Assembly: GCA_035623335.1 (NCBI GenBank)
Contig: DASPTQ010000106.1
Coordinates: forward strand, 8,806-72,805
Reading direction: 5' to 3'
From: JAFAGX01 sp035623335
GTDB taxonomy: Bacteria; Acidobacteriota; Terriglobia; Terriglobales; Acidobacteriaceae
DNA length: 64,000 bases
Under the pieces are notes generated by a model. It saw only the letters and a program-made list of their open reading frames with translations. It was not told where the DNA came from and searched no databases. Positions within the stretch are counted from its first letter, which is position 1; every line of letters begins with the position of its first letter. A program made the translations under genes and the position numbers. Below, piece by piece: positions 20,651 through 29,181 of the stretch.

Positions 20651-20666
20651 CTGTCATCACTGACAG
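20651..20666. promoter_or_regulatory. Palindromic element CTGTC-N6-GACAG (site 7)
   Basis: CTGTCATCACTGACAG, intact CTGTCA/TGACAG arms, 96 bases before the minus-strand secreted protein gene. Confidence 0.6.
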
Positions 20667-20740
20667 GTCAACAGATGGTCGCTTGGGATGCCGGCGTTGA
20701 GCCGGGTCTTCACAACGGTGAAAGGTTGAGGATGCGGGCG

Positions 20741-21076
20741 TCAGAGCAAACTGGAGCCTTCACAGCTCTTGGCAATCAGGGCGCGGATATCTTCCGACAA
20801 GTGCTCGAACTCCAGCCCGTACCGGAAGCCTTCGGCATTACGGACGACGGCGCTGATTCTGACCTCCTTGGCTGAACCGGGAAACGTCAACTCCAGAAGA
20901 ACAGCGGCTCCCACTGGGAGCTCGCATGGAATGTAGGCACCCATGCCGCCCTGGCTAAGACTGCTGCTGCGACCGAATACAGGGGTCGGCTTGGCCTTCT
21001 CTAGCACCAAGACCTTCAGGCGTACCTCAATTCTGTATCGGGGCCATCGGCGCACTCCGGATTGGGACACGCTCAT
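20741..21076 (-). CDS. PilZ-domain protein
   Basis: 111 residues consisting of one PilZ domain. The N-terminal RRWPRYRIEVRLKV segment supplies the arginine-bearing RxxxR-like motif, and SSLSQGGMGAYIP corresponds to the (D/N)xSxxG motif, with Ser-Leu-Ser in place of Asp-x-Ser. The RNAEGFRYGLEFEHLS strand is typical. PilZ domains bind cyclic di-GMP and control motility or polysaccharide secretion; the altered second motif (S for D/N) leaves binding uncertain. No c-di-GMP enzymes are in the window. Confidence 0.85.
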   Translation of the reverse strand: MSVSQSGVRRWPRYRIEVRLKVLVLEKAKPTPVFGRSSSLSQGGMGAYIPCELPVGAAVLLELTFPGSAKEVRISAVVRNAEGFRYGLEFEHLSEDIRALIAKSCEGSSLL

Positions 21077-21225
21077 GTCTTTCGTGGAAAGGGACTACAT
21101 ATCGGAACTTGGCCAGGCCACAAGTTTACACTAGATGCCGGTCCAATTCCCGCGAGGGATCGGTTGACCGAGGCGGACCGGACTCAGCCTCCTGTTGCCG
21201 GCGCGATTATATAATGTGGCGCGGC

Positions 21226-21507
21226 ATGGCGCTTTCACCCGGCGTCAATCTCGGACCTTATGAGATCGAGTCCGTTCTCAATGCGTGCGGCAATGGGCGT
21301 GACACCCGCCTCGACCGCACGGTTGCCGTCCAGGTTCTCGCAGCGCAACTTTCCTCGAGCGGCGAAGTAAAAGCCTGCTTCGAACGGGAGGCGCCTTTCC
21401 TCGGGTCGCTGAACTATCCGCACATCTGCCGACTCTACGACAACGACACGTCGAAACTGGCAAGCATTCGCCTTCCAGGCAAAGCTGATCACGACGGACC
21501 ATCCTGA
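21226..21507 (+). pseudogene. Truncated Ser/Thr kinase N-lobe remnant
   Basis: About 93 residues match the opening of acidobacterial Ser/Thr kinases: LSPGVNLGPYEIESVL, RDTRLDRTVAVQVLAAQL and FEREAPFLGSLNYPHICRLYD. The glycine-rich loop is deleted (VLNACGNGRDTR), the ATP-anchoring Lys is Gln (VAVQVL), and the frame ends before the catalytic loop. The intact family example is at 46765-49581. It is almost certainly inactive. The following amidohydrolase gene starts 17 bases later. Confidence 0.65.
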
Positions 21508-21523
21508 ATTGAGAGGTGACGCA

Positions 21524-23176
21524 GTGCGATCAATTTCTCGCCGGAATTTCATGCTCGGCATGAGCAGCCTGCTGGCGCTGCCGCTTCTGCGCCGAGAAGA
21601 GCCGGAAATCATCTTGTATAACGGAAATATCTGGACGGTCGATGAAGTCCAGCCGCGGGCGCAAGCTGTGGCGATCGGCGGCGGGCGGTTCTTGGTCGTG
21701 GGCTCCAATGACGACGTTCTGCCGCTGGCCACCGCGAGCACGCGAAAGGTGGACCTCGCCTTCGCCAGCGTCCTTCCCGGTTTCAACGACGCGCATGCCC
21801 ATCCTGCGCAATCAGGCCTCGAACATCTGCACAAAGTAGCCTGCGATAAGGACTCCATTGAAAAAATACAAGCCGCCCTGCACGAGCGCGCCTTGCAGAC
21901 TCCGCCCGGGGAATGGGTGGTCGGGTTTCTCTATGACGACGGCAAAACTCCACGGCCTATCAATCGGCATGATCTCGACGCGGCGGTGGGCGATCATCCG
22001 GTGCTGGTGCAGCACCGTGGCGGCCACACGGCATTCGTGAACTCCATGGCATTCGAGCTGGCAAAGATCACCGACCAAACGCCCGATCCCCCAGGCGGTC
22101 GCTTCGAGCACGATTCCTCAGGCCAGCTCACCGGCTTCGTGGGCGATGCCGCAGCGCAAGTCTTTCGCAAGCTGATTCCCCAGACCGATACCCGCCAGGA
22201 CTACCGCCAAGGTGCGGCACTGATCTCCACACTGTTTACCAGCAAGGGAGTCACGTCCGCGTGCGATGCCGACGCATCGCCCGAAGATGTCGAAGGCTAC
22301 CAGGATGCGCGTGACGCCGGGGAACTTCGGATGCGTCTCTACTGCCACGTCTCCGGCGCTTCTCTCGATCATTTCATGGCTGCCGGAATTCATACGGGTT
22401 TCGGTGACGAATGGGTGCGCATCGGGGGGGTAAAGCAATACGCCGACGGTTCCATCTCGGAACGAACCGCATGGCTCTCGAAGCCCTACATCGGGATTCC
22501 CAACAATTATGTCGGATTGCAGCTTTCCAGTCGCGAGCAGCTTTACGAAGTCGGGTCCAAGGCGCACAGGGCTGGCTGGCAGCTGGCTACCCATGCCAAC
22601 GGCGACCTAGCCATCGATCGTATCCTCGGAGTGTACGAGCAAATTCAGAAGGAAATGCCGAAAACCGACTCGCGTTTCCGCCTGGAGCATTGCACCCTGC
22701 TGAACGACGAGCTCATCCGGCGGATGCGGCAACTGCAAGCGATTCCCGCGCCGTTTTCCTGCTACGTCTACTTCCATGGCGACGTTATGCACTATTACGG
22801 TCAAGAACGCACCCAACAGATGTTTCCCATGCGCAGCTTCCTCGATGCCGGACTGCGTCCCACCGATTCGTCCGACTACACGGCCAGTCCCTCCGAACCC
22901 ATGATGTGGTTGCAGTCGCAGCTCACACGGACCGACATGAAAGGGAACGTCTGGGGCGCCAATCAACGAATTTCTCTGCCAGAGGCGATCCGCTGCGGCA
23001 CAGTGCATGGCGCCTATGCCTCCTTCGAGGAACATCTGAAAGGCTCCGTTCGGCCGGGGCAACTCGCTGACCTGGTTGTGCTCGATCGGGATCCGTTTAA
23101 GACCGATCCCTCCGAACTGATCAAGATCCAGGTGGAGCGTACCATGGTAGGTGGCGTTTGGAAGTATGAGTCCTGA
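21524..23176 (+). CDS. Amidohydrolase family 3 (YtcJ-like), exported
   Basis: About 550 residues from a GTG with GAGAGG upstream; a TTG 15 bases earlier is possible. The N-terminus SRRNFMLGMSSLLALPLL resembles a twin-arginine signal. The body is an amidohydrolase-3 TIM barrel: LPGFNDAHAHPAQ (first two metal His), VLVQHRGGHTAFVNS, GGVKQYADGSISERTAWL, ATHANGDLAID, RLEHCTLL, and a small C-terminal beta domain (PGQLADLVVLDRDPF). Relatives hydrolyse amides, formamides or cyclic imides, but most are uncharacterised. It is followed by pirin after 85 bases. Confidence 0.88.
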   Translation: MRSISRRNFMLGMSSLLALPLLRREEPEIILYNGNIWTVDEVQPRAQAVAIGGGRFLVVGSNDDVLPLATASTRKVDLAFASVLPGFNDAHAHPAQSGLEHLHKVACDKDSIEKIQAALHERALQTPPGEWVVGFLYDDGKTPRPINRHDLDAAVGDHPVLVQHRGGHTAFVNSMAFELAKITDQTPDPPGGRFEHDSSGQLTGFVGDAAAQVFRKLIPQTDTRQDYRQGAALISTLFTSKGVTSACDADASPEDVEGYQDARDAGELRMRLYCHVSGASLDHFMAAGIHTGFGDEWVRIGGVKQYADGSISERTAWLSKPYIGIPNNYVGLQLSSREQLYEVGSKAHRAGWQLATHANGDLAIDRILGVYEQIQKEMPKTDSRFRLEHCTLLNDELIRRMRQLQAIPAPFSCYVYFHGDVMHYYGQERTQQMFPMRSFLDAGLRPTDSSDYTASPSEPMMWLQSQLTRTDMKGNVWGANQRISLPEAIRCGTVHGAYASFEEHLKGSVRPGQLADLVVLDRDPFKTDPSELIKIQVERTMVGGVWKYES

Positions 23177-23261
23177 ACTATCTCAAGCTCAGTGGGTCTG
23201 AGCCGGACCATCCTCATGCACGTGCTGATTGATTACTGCCGTTGGTGCGAGGGAGCTGACT

Positions 23262-24173
23262 ATGTCGATTCGACCTGTTAAACGTTTGATCAAGTCTAAG
23301 CCGACTCTCGAAGGTGCAGGGGTTCATCTCCGCCGGGCCTTTGGCTTTGGCAACACCAAGGATTTCGATCCCTTCTTACTGCTGGATGATTTCCGCAATG
23401 ATGTACCGGAGGATTACCTGGCCGGTTTTCCTTGGCATCCGCATCGCGGAATCGAGACCATCACCTACGTATTGGCGGGGACCGTTGAGCACGGCGACAG
23501 CCTGGGCAACAAGGGAGCGATCGGCGCCGGGGATGTACAATGGATGACTGCCGGCAGCGGAATCATTCACCAGGAAATGCCGAAGGGTGATCCCGCAGGT
23601 CGGATGCATGGCTTTCAGCTGTGGGGCAATCTCCCTTCGTCACTCAAAATGACGACCCCGCGCTATCAAGAGGTCAAGTCCCGCGACCTTCCGGAAATCA
23701 AGGATGACGACGGCACGCACGTGCGTGTGGTGTGTGGAACGTTCTGGGGAAAAACCGGTCCGGTGGAGGGAGTTGCCGCCGACCCCATCTACCTCGACGT
23801 ATCGGTTTCTCCCGGCAGGAGAAAGACGCTTCCGGTTGAGACCACCCGCCATGCTTTCGCCTATGTGTTTGCAGGAAGTGGAAAATTCTGCAATGCATCG
23901 GGTCCACTCGCCGTGCCGACGGAGGCGATCCAGTGGTTGGATATGTCTCCTCCGGTGGAGGCCGAGAACCGCTCGCTCATTCTTTTTGATCGCGGCGACG
24001 AGGTGACCGTCCAGGCCGGCGACGACGGCATTCGCTTCTTGCTGGTCTCAGGAAAGCCGCTCGAGGAACCGGTCGCCTGGTACGGGCCCATCGTAATGAA
24101 TACCCAGGAGCAGTTGCGACAGGCGTTCACCGAACTTCAAGAAGGGACATTTCTCAAGGAGGGACGCAAATAA
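23262..24173 (+). CDS. Pirin family protein
   Basis: 303 residues from the ATG at 23262. The N-terminal cupin has the metal-binding signature FPWHPHRGIETITYVLAG, continuing VEHGDSLGNKGAIGAGDVQWMTAGSGIIHQE, with three His and one Glu as in pirins; the C-terminal cupin (SVSPGRRKTLPVETTRHAFAYVF) is degenerate. Pirins bind iron and some act as quercetin dioxygenases or redox regulators. The HdeD and small acidic protein genes follow on the same strand, forming a probable stress operon. Confidence 0.9.
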   Translation: MSIRPVKRLIKSKPTLEGAGVHLRRAFGFGNTKDFDPFLLLDDFRNDVPEDYLAGFPWHPHRGIETITYVLAGTVEHGDSLGNKGAIGAGDVQWMTAGSGIIHQEMPKGDPAGRMHGFQLWGNLPSSLKMTTPRYQEVKSRDLPEIKDDDGTHVRVVCGTFWGKTGPVEGVAADPIYLDVSVSPGRRKTLPVETTRHAFAYVFAGSGKFCNASGPLAVPTEAIQWLDMSPPVEAENRSLILFDRGDEVTVQAGDDGIRFLLVSGKPLEEPVAWYGPIVMNTQEQLRQAFTELQEGTFLKEGRK

Positions 24174-24216
24174 AGAAGCAGCTTCGGACAATTGCAAAAT
24201 ATTGGGGAGGAAAACC

Positions 24217-24795
24217 ATGAGTACCAGCCTACTGTTTCATGACGCCGCCAACCTGCGTCACCATTGGGGATGGTTGTTGACCCTGGGGATCGTGATGGTC
24301 GTTCTCGGTGCCGTCGCGCTGTTCATCATGCCTGCGGCTACGATCGGCACCGTGTTGGTCCTCGGCTGGCTATTGGTCATCAGCGGCCTGGTGGAGTCGA
24401 TTTACGCCTTCCGAGTGCGACGGTGGGGAGGATTCTTTCTCCACCTGATTGGTGGAATTCTGGGAATCTTCATCGGCCTTCTGGTCGTCACGCATCCCGT
24501 GGCGGGCGCGCTGGCGTGGACTTTGCTCTTCGCCTCGTTCTTCATTGTGATCGGTGTTTGTCGGCTGGTTACGGCGATCAGCCTCAAGTTTCCCCACTGG
24601 GGTTGGGCCGTGTTCGATAGCCTCATTACCGTGGGGCTGGGCATCCTTCTGTGGGCGGAGTGGCCGTGGTCGGGGTTGTGGTTCCTGGGGCTGGCGGTCG
24701 GGGTCTCGTTGATACTGCGCGGCTGGTCGTACGTCATGTTGGCGCTGGCGATCCGCAACCTGCCCCTGCCCGGACAAGTGGCGCGTGCCGCTTGA
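24217..24795 (+). CDS. HdeD family acid-resistance membrane protein
   Basis: 192 residues from the ATG preceded by GGGGAGGA. Six hydrophobic helices arranged as pairs: WGWLLTLGIVMVVLGAVALF, IGTVLVLGWLLVISGLVES, GFFLHLIGGILGIFIGLLVV, LLFASFFIVIGVCRLVTAI and the last two near the C-terminus. This is the HdeD fold; the E. coli relative contributes to acid resistance at high cell density. Placement between pirin and a short acidic protein suggests a stress role here too. Confidence 0.88.
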   Translation: MSTSLLFHDAANLRHHWGWLLTLGIVMVVLGAVALFIMPAATIGTVLVLGWLLVISGLVESIYAFRVRRWGGFFLHLIGGILGIFIGLLVVTHPVAGALAWTLLFASFFIVIGVCRLVTAISLKFPHWGWAVFDSLITVGLGILLWAEWPWSGLWFLGLAVGVSLILRGWSYVMLALAIRNLPLPGQVARAA

Positions 24796-24840
24796 GTGTC
24801 AGGCGTGGCGACGAAGGCATCCAAAGGTGCGGAGGTTATG

Positions 24841-25095
24841 ATGCGAAAAACCAAGCGGAAAGAGAAAGAGAATGACCCGGATTCGGCAGGCCAGTCGGGT
24901 GACACTCAGCAACTCTCGAGTTTCGCCAGCGCTGACTCCGAGAGCATCGAGGAACTGGAGGAGGAAGGTAACGCGTTCGAGGCCGAAGCCGTGTACGGGG
25001 TCGAGAATGCCAAAGACCCGGATGTTTCCGAGGTCACGACCCACGAAGTTCCGGAAGATGATGTCCCTCCGGAATACCTGGATCATGAGGACTAA
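24841..25095 (+). CDS. Small, highly acidic hypothetical protein
   Basis: 84 residues starting at the second of two adjacent ATGs (24838 and 24841), the one better spaced from GGAGG. A basic first dozen residues (RKTKRKEKEN) is followed by a strongly acidic, disordered-looking chain (SESIEELEEEGNAFEAEAVY, DVPPEYLDHED). No known domain. Acidobacterial genomes hold similar short acidic proteins annotated hypothetical. It follows HdeD by 45 bases and is probably in the same operon. Confidence 0.6.
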   Translation: MRKTKRKEKENDPDSAGQSGDTQQLSSFASADSESIEELEEEGNAFEAEAVYGVENAKDPDVSEVTTHEVPEDDVPPEYLDHED

Positions 25096-25224
25096 ACCTG
25101 GCTGGTAGCGGGGCGGAGAAACCGAGGGGAAGGGCCTGCCAACCGTGTCGGGGCGAGGCGCTCCCCGCCCTCGCGGCCGGTGTCGAGGGTGAGCTCTTCT
25201 CGCCCGGCGACCGAGAGGACCTCA

Positions 25225-25782
25225 TCAGGCACGGGCTTGCTCGATCATCTCTGCCCAAACGCCCTTGGATTTGAGGATGAGTTCCACGGTTTCACGGACC
25301 GCGCCATGGCCACCGAGCGCCCTGGTAACGTAGTGCGCGGCCTGTTTTACTTCAGGGACGGCATCGCCCACCGCCACGGCGAGCCCGGCACGGCGCAGCA
25401 AGGGAAGGTCGGGAAGATCGTCGCCGATGAACGCGACCGCGGGATCCGAGACTCCCGCCTTCGCGAGAATTTCCTCATAAGCCGGCATCTTCAGCGGTTG
25501 TTTCATATAAATGAACTCCATCTTGGTCTCCCGGGCGCGGCGAACCAGGGCCGAACTCTCTCGTCCCGTGATGCAGCCGGTACGCAGGCCGGCAGTCTGC
25601 GCCAGCGTGAGCCCCAACCCGTCGTGGGCGCTAAAGGTCTTGATCTCGAGCGCTGTGCCATCGTTTTCGGAAAGCAGCGTGACACTTCCGTCCGTCATGG
25701 TTCCGTCTACATCCATGAGCAACACCGTAATCTTCGCGGCGCGTTTTTTGAGCGCGGGAGAGATCTTAAGCAAGCCCGGCAA
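25225..25782 (-). CDS. kdsC: KdsC-type HAD phosphatase (KDO 8-phosphate phosphatase-like)
   Basis: About 186 residues. The open frame reaches 26040 but that would overlap the divergent gene; I chose the TTG at 25782 because CTGGAGG lies just upstream and the length then fits KdsC (about 175-190). HAD motifs: LLMDVDGTMTDG (nucleophile Asp and following Asp), TGCITGRESS (motif II), Lys in YMKQPLKMPAY, and AFIGDDLPDLPLL (motif III). It should dephosphorylate KDO-8-phosphate in lipopolysaccharide synthesis, though the neighbouring pathway genes are not here. Alternative in-frame start: ATG 25968. Confidence 0.8.
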   Translation of the reverse strand: MPGLLKISPALKKRAAKITVLLMDVDGTMTDGSVTLLSENDGTALEIKTFSAHDGLGLTLAQTAGLRTGCITGRESSALVRRARETKMEFIYMKQPLKMPAYEEILAKAGVSDPAVAFIGDDLPDLPLLRRAGLAVAVGDAVPEVKQAAHYVTRALGGHGAVRETVELILKSKGVWAEMIEQARA

Positions 25783-25966
25783 ATGAGCCTCCAGAAAAAG
25801 GTGTAACCCAGAGTTTAAAGTAAAGCCTAGGTCGATGAGGACACAACCGGTTTTGCCAGGTTTGACTGCCACGCCTAATGCGGGCCCCTGATCCGTGCAA
25901 GAAGTTTTTTGTATCCATTTGCCGAGCTTGGCAATCAAGCTCTTAAAAGTCTGTTGTGAGACCCTC

Positions 25967-27631
25967 ATGGCAAAGCCAATCTTGCTGAGCGTGGATGATG
26001 ATACCGATGTCTTGCGGGCCATCGAGCGCGATCTGCGCACGAAGTATGGTGGCGACTACCGGGTGATGGGCAGCGATTCCCCCGAGCAGGCGCTGGACCT
26101 GCTGAAACAGTTGAAGGTACGGGATGACAGCGTAGCCCTGCTGCTGGCCGATCAGCGCATGCCACGCATGGACGGAGTGCATTTCTTGCAGGAGGCGATG
26201 CACGTCTATCCCGATGCCAAGAGGGCATTGCTCACGGCTTACGCCGACACGAATGCGGCCATCAGCGCCATCAACGAAGCCAGCATCAATTATTTCTTCC
26301 TGAAACCCTGGGATCCGCCGGCCGAGCGCCTGTATCCCCAGCTGGACGATCTGCTGGACGATTGGAAGGCGTCCTACCACCCGAAATTTGAGGGAATGAC
26401 CGTCTTTGGAACGCGTTGGTCCCGGCGTTCTTACGAACTGCGAGATTTCCTGGCCCGTAACCAGGTTCCTTACAACTGGATCGACGTTGAGCTCCCGAGC
26501 AACGATCCGGAGACCAAACGGCGCGTGGATGCCTTGGGGCCTGACGTCAACAAGCTGCCGGTCGTGATTCTTCCCGATGGAGCTAGGCTTCTAGAAAGCC
26601 AGCCGGCTGAGGTGGCAGAGAAGGTCGGCTTGCGGAGACACGCTCAGACCACGTCCTACGACCTGGCCATTGTGGGCGGCGGACCTGCTGGCTTGGCAGG
26701 CGCTGTTTACGGTGCTTCCGAAGGGCTGCGCACGGTGATGATCGAACGGGACGCGCCTGGCGGCCAGGCGGGAATGAGCTCGCGCATTGAGAATTATCTC
26801 GGCTTTCCGAGCGGTCTAAGTGGGGCGGACCTCGCCCGGCGTGCGGTGGCCCAGGCAAAACGGTTCGGGGTGGAGATTCTCGCTCCGCAGGAGGTTACCG
26901 GATTGCGGACCAACGGTCCGTACCGGATCCTGACCATGGCCGACGGCAGCGAGATTTCCTGCAACGCCCTGATGATTTCTACCGGAGTGCAATGGCGGCG
27001 CCTGGACGTTGCGGGAGTCGAGCGGCTGCAGGGTGCCGGTGTCTACTACGGCGGGGGTGCTTCGGAGGCTGTGTCCTGTAAGGGGGAAATCGTCTATGTG
27101 GTGGGCGGAGCCAATTCTGCCGGGCAGGCGGCCATGAACTTCGCCAAGTACGCGGAGCGGGTGTACATCCTGGTGCGTGGGGATTCTCTGTCGAGCACCA
27201 TGTCCAAGTATCTGATCGACCAGATTCAGCAAACCGGCAACATCGAGTTGTGGACGCACGCCAGCGTGGCCGAAGTGCACGGTGAGTCCCATCTCGAGGA
27301 GGTCTCCGTTCTCTGTAGCGACACCGCCAAGGTCGAGCGAGTACCCGCCAGCTCCATGTTCATTTTTATAGGCGCCGAGCCCGAGACGGGATGGCTGGGA
27401 GATCTGGTCGAGCGCGATGAGCGCGGATTCATCCTCACCGGACGAGATCTCCTTCGCGACGGCAAACGTCCCAAGGGGTGGATGCTCGACCGCGATCCCT
27501 TTCACCTGGAAACCAATATTCCCGGAGTCTTTGCCGTGGGAGATGTGCGGCATAGTTCGGTCAAGCGGGTGGCTTCGGGCGTCGGTGAAGGATCCGTGGC
27601 GGTACAGTTCATTCACCAGTACTTGAGCTGA
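25967..27631 (+). CDS. Response-regulator / glutaredoxin-like / thioredoxin-reductase-like fusion
   Basis: 554 residues from the ATG giving MAKPILLSVDDD. Residues 1-125: receiver with phosphoacceptor Asp62 in LLLADQRMPRMDG. Residues about 143-225: a glutaredoxin/thioredoxin-like fold whose usual Cys-x2-Cys is GTRWSRRS, without cysteine. Residues 232-554: two-dinucleotide-binding flavoprotein with YDLAIVGGGPAGLAGA (FAD), YVVGGANSAGQAA (NAD(P)H) and NIPGVFAVGDVR. The redox CxxC of thioredoxin reductase is absent. It probably senses or relays redox state rather than reducing disulfides. It is followed after six bases by a cNMP-domain histidine kinase, the presumed phosphodonor. Confidence 0.88.
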   Translation: MAKPILLSVDDDTDVLRAIERDLRTKYGGDYRVMGSDSPEQALDLLKQLKVRDDSVALLLADQRMPRMDGVHFLQEAMHVYPDAKRALLTAYADTNAAISAINEASINYFFLKPWDPPAERLYPQLDDLLDDWKASYHPKFEGMTVFGTRWSRRSYELRDFLARNQVPYNWIDVELPSNDPETKRRVDALGPDVNKLPVVILPDGARLLESQPAEVAEKVGLRRHAQTTSYDLAIVGGGPAGLAGAVYGASEGLRTVMIERDAPGGQAGMSSRIENYLGFPSGLSGADLARRAVAQAKRFGVEILAPQEVTGLRTNGPYRILTMADGSEISCNALMISTGVQWRRLDVAGVERLQGAGVYYGGGASEAVSCKGEIVYVVGGANSAGQAAMNFAKYAERVYILVRGDSLSSTMSKYLIDQIQQTGNIELWTHASVAEVHGESHLEEVSVLCSDTAKVERVPASSMFIFIGAEPETGWLGDLVERDERGFILTGRDLLRDGKRPKGWMLDRDPFHLETNIPGVFAVGDVRHSSVKRVASGVGEGSVAVQFIHQYLS

Positions 27632-27637
27632 GCTTGG

Positions 27638-29023
27638 ATGGCAGACCAATCGGAACTCGGGCGATTCCCGATCTTTGCTGACTTGCCGGGGGAACAGAAG
27701 GAGTGGTTCCTCGCGCAGGCGAAGGAGATCCAGCTCAAAGCCGGCGAGATCTACGCGCGCGAAGGCGATCCTGCGGACGCGATGTTCGTGATGCTCGACG
27801 GCCAGTTCCAGGCCCGAGGGGAACTGGCAGGCGAGACCATCATGTTTGCCCTTAAGCCCGGCGATGTCACCGGGGCTTTGCCATTTTCCAGGATGAAGCA
27901 GTTTACCGTCACGGGAAGAGCCATCACCGACGGCCGAGTTTTACGCTTTCCGGCGTCGCTCTTTCCCGAGCTCGTGCAGAAGATGCCTGAGTTGGCCAAG
28001 CGCCTGGTGGGCGTGATGTCCGACCGGATTCGGGAAGCTACCCGATTTGAGCAACAGCGCGACCGGCTGGCGGCGCTAGGAAAGCTTTCGGCGGGGCTGG
28101 CGCACGAGCTCAACAACCCCGCGTCCGCGGCCAAGCGGGCTGCCAGCCAGTTACGCGACATCCTGAAACGCATCAAGGACGCCAGTCACGAGCTGGGTCG
28201 CCGAGAGCTGACGTCGGCCCAGAAAGCGGAAATCGATAACCTCGAAGCCTCCATCCTTCGCAGCGATCAGCCGCCGCTCGACACCTTGGCAGCCAGTGAT
28301 CTCGAGGAACAAATCGACTCCTTGTTCCGCAGCCACGGACAAAATGATCTGTGGCAGCTTTCCGCGGACTTGGCAAAACGCGGCACCAAGCGCGAAGTTT
28401 TGGAATCCCTGTTTGCGAAACTGGGCGCTGAGACCGCCCGTGCCGCGCTCGTCAGGCTCGCTGCCTCGGTCGAAGTCGCGAACCTGTTGAACGAGATTGA
28501 GAGCAGTGCCTCGCGCATCTCTGACCTGGTGCTCGCCATCAAGGAATATACCTTCATGGATCAGGCGCCGGTGCAGAATGTCGACATCATCAAGAGCCTG
28601 GAGAACACGCTGACTATCCTGAACCACAAGCTGAAACGGGGAGTGGTGGTGAAACGCGACTACCAGCGGATTCCTCTTCTGGTAAATTCCTTCGGCAGTG
28701 AACTCAATCAAGTCTGGACCAATCTCATCGACAACGCCATTGACGCCATGTCCGGCAAAGGGGAGCTCAGGGTGCGAACCTATCGCGATGATTCCTGCGT
28801 GGTGGTGGAGATCGCCGACAACGGTCCAGGAATTCCCCCCCCCATCAAAGCCCACATCTTCGAACCCTTCTTTACCACCAAGGCGGTGGGACAGGGAACC
28901 GGGCTCGGTCTGGACACCGTGCAGCGAATTGTCAAGAAGCACCGGGGAACGATTCAAGTCATCTCCGAGCCGGGAGACACGCGTTTTCAAGTGTGGCTGC
29001 CGCTGTCGGAAGCGTCGGGCTAG
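27638..29023 (+). CDS. cNMP-binding-domain sensor histidine kinase
   Basis: 461 residues. The N-terminal 130 residues form a Crp-like cyclic-nucleotide-binding domain (GEIYAREGDPADAMFVMLDG). A HisKA helix follows with phospho-His156 in LSAGLAHELNNPASAA, then a long helical insert and an HATPase: NQVWTNLIDNAIDAM (N box), VEIADNGPGIP (G1), GTGLGLDTVQRIV (G2). No membrane segment. It starts six bases after the receiver/flavoprotein fusion, so the two form a cytoplasmic two-component, probably redox-linked, pair that I have seen repeatedly in Acidobacteria and other phyla. Confidence 0.9.
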   Translation: MADQSELGRFPIFADLPGEQKEWFLAQAKEIQLKAGEIYAREGDPADAMFVMLDGQFQARGELAGETIMFALKPGDVTGALPFSRMKQFTVTGRAITDGRVLRFPASLFPELVQKMPELAKRLVGVMSDRIREATRFEQQRDRLAALGKLSAGLAHELNNPASAAKRAASQLRDILKRIKDASHELGRRELTSAQKAEIDNLEASILRSDQPPLDTLAASDLEEQIDSLFRSHGQNDLWQLSADLAKRGTKREVLESLFAKLGAETARAALVRLAASVEVANLLNEIESSASRISDLVLAIKEYTFMDQAPVQNVDIIKSLENTLTILNHKLKRGVVVKRDYQRIPLLVNSFGSELNQVWTNLIDNAIDAMSGKGELRVRTYRDDSCVVVEIADNGPGIPPPIKAHIFEPFFTTKAVGQGTGLGLDTVQRIVKKHRGTIQVISEPGDTRFQVWLPLSEASG

Positions 29024-29028
29024 TCAAG

Positions 29029-29181
29029 ATGGGCGAGCTGACTGCCACCCCGGTCGAGAAGGCATCTTTATCTGCCCAGCGCGAACTTTTCCCAGGGGAA
29101 GAAATTATGGATAATGACGGAGCGAACTGGCTTGCGCACGCGCTAGAGGCCAGGAAAGAAGGTGCAAATTGCAAGCGATGA
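29029..29181 (+). CDS. Small hypothetical protein coupled to the next gene
   Basis: A 50-residue frame starting six bases after the kinase stop and ending in an ATGA overlap with the next gene (29178-29181), the classic sign of translational coupling. Sequence features include FPGEEIMDNDGANWLAHALEA, hydrophilic, without cysteine until the last residues. No known domain. Its existence rests on packing, not similarity. Confidence 0.45.
   Translation: MGELTATPVEKASLSAQRELFPGEEIMDNDGANWLAHALEARKEGANCKR

Noticed and set aside
6446..20666. Reading the TTGACAG halves of the palindromes as sigma-70 -35 boxes
   Set aside because: No suitable -10 hexamer occurs 16-18 bases downstream at the sites examined, and both arms are symmetrical.
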